Shown here: piece by piece, positions 58,726 through 64,000 of the stretch
Layout: each line of letters begins with the position of its first letter
How positions within the stretch are numbered: position 1 is the first letter of the stretch
Assembly: GCA_910575605.1 (NCBI GenBank)
Contig: CAJTEW010000006.1
Coordinates: 99,594-163,593 of the forward strand
Length of the DNA: 64,000 nucleotides
Reading direction: 5' to 3'
From: Lachnospiraceae bacterium
Lineage (GTDB): Bacteria > Bacillota > Clostridia > Lachnospirales > Lachnospiraceae
Notes under the pieces: generated by a model
Told to the model about the DNA's origin: nothing
The model's database searches: none
What the model saw: only the letters and a program-made list of their open reading frames with translations
Program-made: the position numbers and the translations under genes

Positions 58726-61323
58726 ATGGAACAATATACAATAACTGGAATGAGCTGTGCAGCCTGCAGTGCCCGTGTGGAAAAGGCAGTTTCTAAGGTG
58801 CCAGGTGTCTTTACATGCTCAGTAAATCTTCTTACAAATTCTATGGGAATAGAAGGTACGGCCTCTGCACAGGAAGTTATATCTGCAGTGGAGGAGGCCG
58901 GATATGGGGCGGCTTTAAAAGGAGGAGAAAAAAAGAGCAGTCCAGGGATATCGGAGGCAGAAGAGATGCTCAAGGATAAGGAAACACCTGTACTGAAAAG
59001 ACGTCTAGTAATGTCTTTGTGCTTTTTAGTTCCCTTAATGTATGTCTCTATGGGACACATGATGTGGAACTGGCCTGTGCCTGGCATACTTCAAAGCAAT
59101 CATGTTGCTATGGGACTGATACAGCTGTTATTTACTACCATTATTATGATAATTAACCAGAAATTTTTTATCAGCGGCTTTAAAAGTTTGTGGCATAAAT
59201 CGCCGAATATGGATACGCTTGTGGCTCTGGGTGCTGGAGCTTCCTATGTTTACAGTACCTATGCCCTGTTTGCTATGACGGATGCACAGATGCGCATGGA
59301 TATGGACGGCGTCATGTCCTATATGCATGAGTTTTATTTCGAATCGGCAGCTATGATACTGAGCTTAATTACAGTGGGAAAGATGCTTGAGGCACGTTCA
59401 AAGGGAAAAACAACGGATGCTCTAAAGAGTTTGATGAAGCTGGCGCCAAAGACAGCCATTGTGGTAAAGAATGCAGTGGAGACAGAGCTGCCTATTGAAC
59501 AGGTGAAAAGAGGCGATATTTTTGTTGTAAGGCCTGGAGAAAATATACCTGTGGACGGAATTGTAATCGATGGAGCAAGTGCCGTCAATGAAGCAGCACT
59601 TACAGGTGAAAGTATTCCGGTTGACAAGGCAGCAGGGGATACGGTTTCTGCGGCGACCATGAACCAGTCCGGATTTTTAAAATGTGAGGCTGTGAGAGTT
59701 GGAGAGGATACAACTCTTTCCCAGATTATTCAGATGGTAAGTGATGCAGCGGCAACAAAGGCACCCATTGCAAAGGTTGCAGACAGAGTGTCAGGCGTGT
59801 TTGTTCCTATAGTTATTGGGATTGCGGCTGTGACCATACTGGTATGGCTTCTTGCAGGGGAAGGTATAGGCTTTGCACTTGCAAGAGGAATTTCAGTTCT
59901 TGTGATTAGCTGCCCATGTGCGCTAGGGCTTGCCACTCCGGTTGCAATTATGGTTGGGAGCGGAATGGGAGCGAAAAATGGGATTATGTTTAAGACGGCA
60001 GTGTCCCTTGAAGAAACAGGCAAGATAGAAGTGGTGGCCCTTGATAAGACAGGGACCATTACGAGCGGTGAGCCGAGAGTGACAGATATTATACCAGCAG
60101 AAGGTGTGACAGAAGAAAGACTGCTTTTTCTGGCGTCTGCCCTTGAAAAGAAAAGTGAGCATCCTCTTTCTAAGGCCATCCTTATGCTTGCTAAAGAGAG
60201 GAAGATAGAGGAAGCTACTACTGAAATGGAAAGTGGCAGGGAAGATAGGGAGGTCCAAAATTTCCAGGCACTTCCGGGGAATGGCCTTACAGGAACACTT
60301 GGAGATATTCTGCTGGCAGGAGGAAGTTTAAAGTTTATCTCACAAAATACAGTGGTCTCTGATGAAATGAAAGACGCGGCGCAAAGACTTGCAGAGGAAG
60401 GAAAGACCCCCTTGCTTTTCAGCCTTGCAGACGAGCTTATCGGTATAATTGCAGTGGCAGATGTCATAAAAGAAGACAGCGGGGAGGCAGTAAGAGAGCT
60501 TCAGAATATGGGTATCCATGTGGTGATGCTCACAGGAGACAATGAACGCACTGCAAAGGCGATTGGAAAACAGGCAGGTGTAGATGAGGTTGTGGCAGGT
60601 GTACTGCCGGATGGCAAGGAAAGTGTAATCAGGACCTTGAGGCAGAGGGGCAGAACAGCTATGGTAGGAGACGGGATTAACGATGCCCCTGCACTTACAA
60701 GGGCAGATATAGGAATTGCCATTGGAGCAGGAACAGATATTGCTATTGACGCGGCAGATGTAGTGCTTATGAAGAGCAGGCTTAGTGATGTGCCGGCAGC
60801 CATACGGTTAAGCCGTGCCACGCTTTGTAATATTCATGAAAATCTGTTCTGGGCATTTTTCTACAATGTAATTGGAATTCCCCTTGCAGCAGGACTGTGG
60901 TATCCGTTTTTCGGACTGAAGCTGAATCCTATGTTCGGGGCTGCGGCCATGAGTCTTTCCAGCTTCTGCGTTGTTACAAATGCATTGAGACTTAACTGGT
61001 TTCGTATGCATGATGCCTCAAAGGACAGAAAACGCAAAAGGAATGATTATGTTTCCCAAAATAAGGAAGCTGTATCAGATAAAAAAGAACATGAAATCAA
61101 GGAGGATATGACGATGACAAAAACAATGAAAATTGAAGGAATGATGTGCGGGCACTGTGAGGCACGGGTAAAGAAGGTATTAGAAGCCTTAGAGCAGGTA
61201 GATACTGCAGAGGTAAGCCATGAGGCCGGAACGGCTGTTGTGGCGCTTCATGGAGAGCTTTCCGATGATATGCTCAAAAAAGCAGTAGAGGCTCAGGATT
61301 ACAAGGTAATAGAAATTTCATAG
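58726..61323 (+). CDS. copA: Copper-exporting P1B-ATPase with a C-terminal CopZ-like domain
   Basis: The 865-residue Cu(I) exporter has an N-terminal heavy-metal domain (GMSCAACSARVEKA), eight membrane helices, the TGES actuator motif, the transmembrane copper site CPC in ISCPCALGLATP near residue 395, DKTGT near residue 440, HP in KSEHPLSKA and the GDGINDAP hinge. A lysine-rich linker (about 763-797) leads to a second metal-binding domain (about 800-865; IEGMMCGHCEARVKKVLEAL) at the C-terminus, where such pumps rarely carry one. Inside the linker lies AAGGAGG followed by in-frame ATG codons. It follows csoR by 13 bases. Confidence 0.95.
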   Translation: MEQYTITGMSCAACSARVEKAVSKVPGVFTCSVNLLTNSMGIEGTASAQEVISAVEEAGYGAALKGGEKKSSPGISEAEEMLKDKETPVLKRRLVMSLCFLVPLMYVSMGHMMWNWPVPGILQSNHVAMGLIQLLFTTIIMIINQKFFISGFKSLWHKSPNMDTLVALGAGASYVYSTYALFAMTDAQMRMDMDGVMSYMHEFYFESAAMILSLITVGKMLEARSKGKTTDALKSLMKLAPKTAIVVKNAVETELPIEQVKRGDIFVVRPGENIPVDGIVIDGASAVNEAALTGESIPVDKAAGDTVSAATMNQSGFLKCEAVRVGEDTTLSQIIQMVSDAAATKAPIAKVADRVSGVFVPIVIGIAAVTILVWLLAGEGIGFALARGISVLVISCPCALGLATPVAIMVGSGMGAKNGIMFKTAVSLEETGKIEVVALDKTGTITSGEPRVTDIIPAEGVTEERLLFLASALEKKSEHPLSKAILMLAKERKIEEATTEMESGREDREVQNFQALPGNGLTGTLGDILLAGGSLKFISQNTVVSDEMKDAAQRLAEEGKTPLLFSLADELIGIIAVADVIKEDSGEAVRELQNMGIHVVMLTGDNERTAKAIGKQAGVDEVVAGVLPDGKESVIRTLRQRGRTAMVGDGINDAPALTRADIGIAIGAGTDIAIDAADVVLMKSRLSDVPAAIRLSRATLCNIHENLFWAFFYNVIGIPLAAGLWYPFFGLKLNPMFGAAAMSLSSFCVVTNALRLNWFRMHDASKDRKRKRNDYVSQNKEAVSDKKEHEIKEDMTMTKTMKIEGMMCGHCEARVKKVLEALEQVDTAEVSHEAGTAVVALHGELSDDMLKKAVEAQDYKVIEIS
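61114..61323 (+). CDS. Possible internal CopZ copper chaperone translated from copA
   Basis: AAGGAGG at 61099-61105 is followed, eight bases later, by ATG 61114 in the copA frame (another ATG at 61108). Translation from here would give a free 69-residue heavy-metal chaperone with the MCGHC motif of CopZ and the same stop codon as copA. In many Firmicutes CopZ is a separate gene after copA; here the two are fused in frame but the ribosome binding site is retained. E. coli makes a CopZ-like product from copA by frameshifting, a precedent for dual products. Expression is inferred. Confidence 0.5.
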   Translation: MTKTMKIEGMMCGHCEARVKKVLEALEQVDTAEVSHEAGTAVVALHGELSDDMLKKAVEAQDYKVIEIS

Positions 61324-61336
61324 TATTTAAAATAAA

Positions 61337-61388
61337 AAAGCAGGTTTCCGTAAAAGCGCATAGTGTGCTAGGAATGGGAACCTGCTTT
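61337..61388 (+). terminator. Long hairpin terminator after copA
   Basis: AAAGCAGGTTTCC (61337-61349) pairs with GGGAACCTGCTTT (61376-61388) with one G-U, and a small inner stem (AGCGCA/TGTGCT) sits in the loop. A weak T-containing tail follows. Confidence 0.7.
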
Positions 61389-61467
61389 ATGATTTAATAA
61401 ACTTATTATTTTTCTATAAACAGCCGATATTTATAACAAAGAATAAAAAGGCAGGTGCAGGCGGGAT

Positions 61468-62457
61468 ATGAAAATATACGGAGATTGTTCACTTTTCACA
61501 GACAGGATGGGGATTAGAAATCCTTCGCAGATGAAAGTATTACAGGGAAATATGAAGATTGCAGAATTTGCAGATAAATTCATAGAGCAGCATAAGGCAG
61601 CAGGAAAGGACCAGATGACGGTTTCTAAGGAAGGAATGGACTATATCCGGGAGCAGCTTCTTATTATGGAAACAAGAACGGATTCTGTAAAAGAGGAGTA
61701 TAAAGATCCGGCATATATTACGCAGGGAGGGATTACGCCAACAGATAAATTATTTGCTGACATCATAAAGATGAATAGTGATACTGTAAACGAGTACGGT
61801 GTAAGCAGCCGCCTTTATCTTGATATAAACAGTGAATATCTGCGTGAGATGGAGGGCAGAGACAGCCGGGATTGGGACAGTCATATGGAGGCGCTTGCAA
61901 AGGCGTATGCTTCTGTACGGAAGAAAATTACAGAAGGATATGAAAACGGTACAAGAACGGTCTGGATACAGGATGACAGTACCGGAGATGATTTTAGCGG
62001 CGTTGAGCTTGAGATAGATGGTCAGACAGTGCGTTACAGGAAGCTTACGAAGGAAGAGGAGATCGGTCTGCTTGATAAAGCGATTGATAAATTTACAGAA
62101 AAAGTGGCAGAGTGGTATGTAAAGGAAGAGGAGTCTATAAGAAAAGAGGAGGCAGAAAAAGAAGCTTACAAAGCCGGTAAGGGAGAAGATATTGACTGGA
62201 CAGGTTTTGTGATGCTTGTAAATGGTCTTGTGAATGAGGCAAGGAATCTTCTTGACAGAGTAAGACAAGAGATAGAAAGGATTGAAAAGATGAGCCAAAA
62301 GGAGATTGACTTTGAGGGCAGAATGGAAGCAGAAGCTTATAATCACAGGGAAGAGACTATTGTAAGAGGAAGGCAGCAGACGAAGATAAATAATTACAGA
62401 AAAATGAGCCAGATGGCATCAGATGTGATGACTCTTTGGGGAAATATCAAGGCATAA
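61468..62457 (+). CDS. Uncharacterised helical, charged protein
   Basis: I do not recognise this 329-residue protein. It has no signal peptide or membrane helix. The N-terminus contains GIRNPSQMKVLQGNMKIAEF, the middle a beta-rich piece (TRTVWIQDDSTGDDFSGVEL), and the C-terminal half is a highly charged, probably coiled-coil helix (KEEESIRKEEAEKEAYKAGK). GGCAGGTGCAGGCGGG may precede the ATG as a weak site. It lies between a terminator and a D,D-carboxypeptidase gene. A link with sporulation or the envelope is only a guess. Confidence 0.6.
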   Translation: MKIYGDCSLFTDRMGIRNPSQMKVLQGNMKIAEFADKFIEQHKAAGKDQMTVSKEGMDYIREQLLIMETRTDSVKEEYKDPAYITQGGITPTDKLFADIIKMNSDTVNEYGVSSRLYLDINSEYLREMEGRDSRDWDSHMEALAKAYASVRKKITEGYENGTRTVWIQDDSTGDDFSGVELEIDGQTVRYRKLTKEEEIGLLDKAIDKFTEKVAEWYVKEEESIRKEEAEKEAYKAGKGEDIDWTGFVMLVNGLVNEARNLLDRVRQEIERIEKMSQKEIDFEGRMEAEAYNHREETIVRGRQQTKINNYRKMSQMASDVMTLWGNIKA

Positions 62458-62533
62458 AGTTTTTTAAAAAAAAGGAAAAACCGGCTGATATAAAATTGAA
62501 AATTACAGATTCAGGTTATATTTTGCCCATGTT

Positions 62534-62554
62534 ATTATTACAATTAGTAATAAT
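62534..62554 (+). promoter_or_regulatory. 8-bp palindrome upstream of the carboxypeptidase gene
   Basis: ATTATTAC and GTAATAAT (62534-62541 and 62547-62554) with a five-base spacer lie just before GGAGA and the ATG. It may be an operator; no promoter box is certain beside it. Confidence 0.35.
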
Positions 62555-62577
62555 AGATTCTGTATGGAGAATTATAA

Positions 62578-63810
62578 ATGAAACGGTTTTTTTTGTTGCT
62601 GCTCTGTGCTGTATTAGTGTTTCAACCTGTTTTAGCAGCAGACACAGGCAGCCAGGAATCACAGGAAGAAGAAATTGGGGAAGCTATAACAGAGGAGAAT
62701 GAAGAGGAAGCTGCAAAAGAGAATAACAGTGGTATAGATGTATCAGCACCTTCTGCGATTCTTATAGAATCTTCTACGGGACAGGTGATTTATGAAAAGG
62801 ATGCAGATTCAATAAGACCTCCCGCCAGTGTTACTAAAATTATGACACTTCTTCTTATTTTTGATGCACTTTCAGAGGGACAGATTAAGCTGGAGGATGA
62901 GGTGACCACTTCAGAGTATGCGGCGTCTATGGGCGGCTCCCAGGTGTTTTTGGAGGCAGGCGAGGTTCAGACAGTAGATACAATGATAAAATGTATTTCT
63001 GTAGCAAGTGCTAACGACGCCTGTGTGGCAATGGCAGAACACATCTGCGGCAATGAAGAGGAGTTTGTTGCACAGATGAATGAACGAGCAAAAGGGCTTG
63101 GCATGGAAAACACTTGTTTTGTCAATTGTAACGGTTTAGATGCAGACGGCCATGAGACTACGGCGAGAGATATTGCTCTTATGTCCCGTGAACTTATTAC
63201 GAAATATCCAAAGATTCGTGATTACTGTATGATTTGGATGGAAAATATCACTCATACAACGAAAAAAGGAACCTCAGAATTCGGTCTTACAAATACTAAC
63301 AAGCTGATACGCCAGTACCAGTATGCTACCGGCCTTAAAACCGGCTCTACAAGCAAAGCAAAATTCTGTGTATCTGCCACAGCAGAAAAGGATGGGATGG
63401 AGCTGATTGCAGTTATTATGGCTGCAGACGACAGCAAAGCCCGGGTAAAAGATGCAACGGCACTCTTAAATTATGGCTTTGGAAAATGTAGAAAATATGA
63501 AGAGGAAAAAACAGCGGCCATAAAGCCTGTGTCTGTAAAACGAGGAGTAGAAGAACAGGTAGAAGCAGCTCAGAAAGAGCCTTTCACCTACATAGACACA
63601 ACCGGAGCAGACCTTTCAGCCATTGAACGGAAAGTTTCTATGAAAAAAAGCCTGAAAGCCCCTATAAAAAAAGGACAGAAGGCAGGGGAAGCGAAATATT
63701 ACCTAAACGGCACTGAAATCGGCAGCATCGACATTCTGACTACTGAATCCATAGCCCAGGCCAGCTGCAAAAGCGTCATGCTGGAAGTTATAAAAAAACT
63801 TTTACTATAG
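62578..63810 (+). CDS. D-alanyl-D-alanine carboxypeptidase (penicillin-binding protein 5/6 type)
   Basis: The 410-residue enzyme trims the terminal D-Ala of peptidoglycan stem peptides. It has a signal peptide (1-21), an acidic linker, the SxxK motif in PPASVTKIMTLL (Ser-Val-Thr-Lys), the SxN motif in ISVASANDACVAMAEHI, and KTGS in ATGLKTGSTSKA, then a C-terminal beta domain and a short amphipathic tail (SVMLEVIKKLL) that could hold it to the membrane. Length fits DacA/DacF. GGAGA is seven bases before the ATG. Vegetative or sporulation role cannot be separated by sequence. Confidence 0.92.
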   Translation: MKRFFLLLLCAVLVFQPVLAADTGSQESQEEEIGEAITEENEEEAAKENNSGIDVSAPSAILIESSTGQVIYEKDADSIRPPASVTKIMTLLLIFDALSEGQIKLEDEVTTSEYAASMGGSQVFLEAGEVQTVDTMIKCISVASANDACVAMAEHICGNEEEFVAQMNERAKGLGMENTCFVNCNGLDADGHETTARDIALMSRELITKYPKIRDYCMIWMENITHTTKKGTSEFGLTNTNKLIRQYQYATGLKTGSTSKAKFCVSATAEKDGMELIAVIMAADDSKARVKDATALLNYGFGKCRKYEEEKTAAIKPVSVKRGVEEQVEAAQKEPFTYIDTTGADLSAIERKVSMKKSLKAPIKKGQKAGEAKYYLNGTEIGSIDILTTESIAQASCKSVMLEVIKKLLL

Positions 63811-63930
63811 ACTGTTTCCACGGAGATGAAACAACTGTTAACGGAGACTAAGATGTGAAGCCATTGCGAGAGAGTTTCAAGTTTTGTGTAAACTGAAAAA
63901 ACTGATATAAGATATATCATTAGTTACTGT

Positions 63931-63968
63931 GGACAGAGTCTTATCTTAAGGGTTCTGTCCTTGTTTGT
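63931..63968 (+). terminator. Terminator after the carboxypeptidase
   Basis: GGACAGA (63931-63937) pairs with TCTGTCC (63954-63960), then TTGTTTG. A TATAAT at 63971-63976 may belong to a gene beyond the window. Confidence 0.6.
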
Positions 63969-64000
63969 ATTATAATGCAGTTTTTGAACATGTCAAGGAG

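Noticed and set aside
59730..60467. 245-codon frame on the minus strand inside copA
   Set aside because: It is a low-complexity, serine-rich shadow of the copA reading frame with no ribosome binding site.
62436..62702. 88-codon plus-strand frame before the carboxypeptidase
   Set aside because: It overlaps the end of one gene and the signal peptide of the next in another frame and has no ribosome binding site.

Overview
The window reads as chromosome of a spore-forming, anaerobic Clostridia of the Lachnospiraceae type. It carries spoIIIAG-spoIIIAH, spoIVB and spo0A, the Firmicutes order asp23-nusB-xseA-xseB-ispA-dxs-tlyA-nadK-argR-recN, a split B12-dependent methionine synthase, a ferredoxin-type [FeFe] hydrogenase and a secreted M60-type protease suited to glycoprotein-rich gut habitats. 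Species cannot be fixed from the sequence alone. Ribosome binding sites are mostly strong AGGAGG types, and promoters fit TTGACA-17-TATAAT, often with an extended TGn -10 element.

Layout. 1-13.9 kb (+): end of the spoIIIA operon, prfC, then one tight operon from an Asp23 protein to recN, followed by spoIVB and spo0A. 14-20.4 kb (+): glgA, then a one-carbon/methionine block (metF, a free B12 synthase reactivation domain, a short metH) and asnA. 20.5-27.5 kb: a MATE exporter divergent from a hydrogenase, then alaS, rpsU and a membrane protein. 27.5-30.4 kb (-): maf and an FtsA-like protein with acidic repeats. 30.6-36.8 kb (+): a 1751-residue dockerin-bearing M60-like protease and a membrane-anchored cohesin-like/FIVAR protein, probably a surface pair. 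37-40.7 kb (+): a YbaK-type deacylase, a pentapeptide protein, an ABC-class ATPase and trmO. 40.7-46.9 kb (-): an M42 peptidase and a two-component system controlling an ABC-2 exporter through a four-unit 11-bp repeat. 47-54 kb: accessory genes (SGNH hydrolase, DUF2164, DUF2971, YciI, WYL regulator, an XRE-YxlE-like-ABC cassette) and an AT-rich patch with an orphan LytTR regulator. 54.9-64 kb (+): a HAD phosphatase, a cytosolic ParB-like/BMP fusion with a phosphoesterase, the csoR-copA copper operon, an unknown helical protein and a D,D-carboxypeptidase.

The most unusual items are copA with an in-frame internal ribosome binding site that could release a free CopZ chaperone, the dockerin/cohesin protease pair, the 11-bp tandem operator with its unannotated 50-residue membrane protein, the ParB-like/BMP fusion and a perfect 37-bp palindrome after prfC. 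Protein family calls come from motif recognition by eye; no searches were run.
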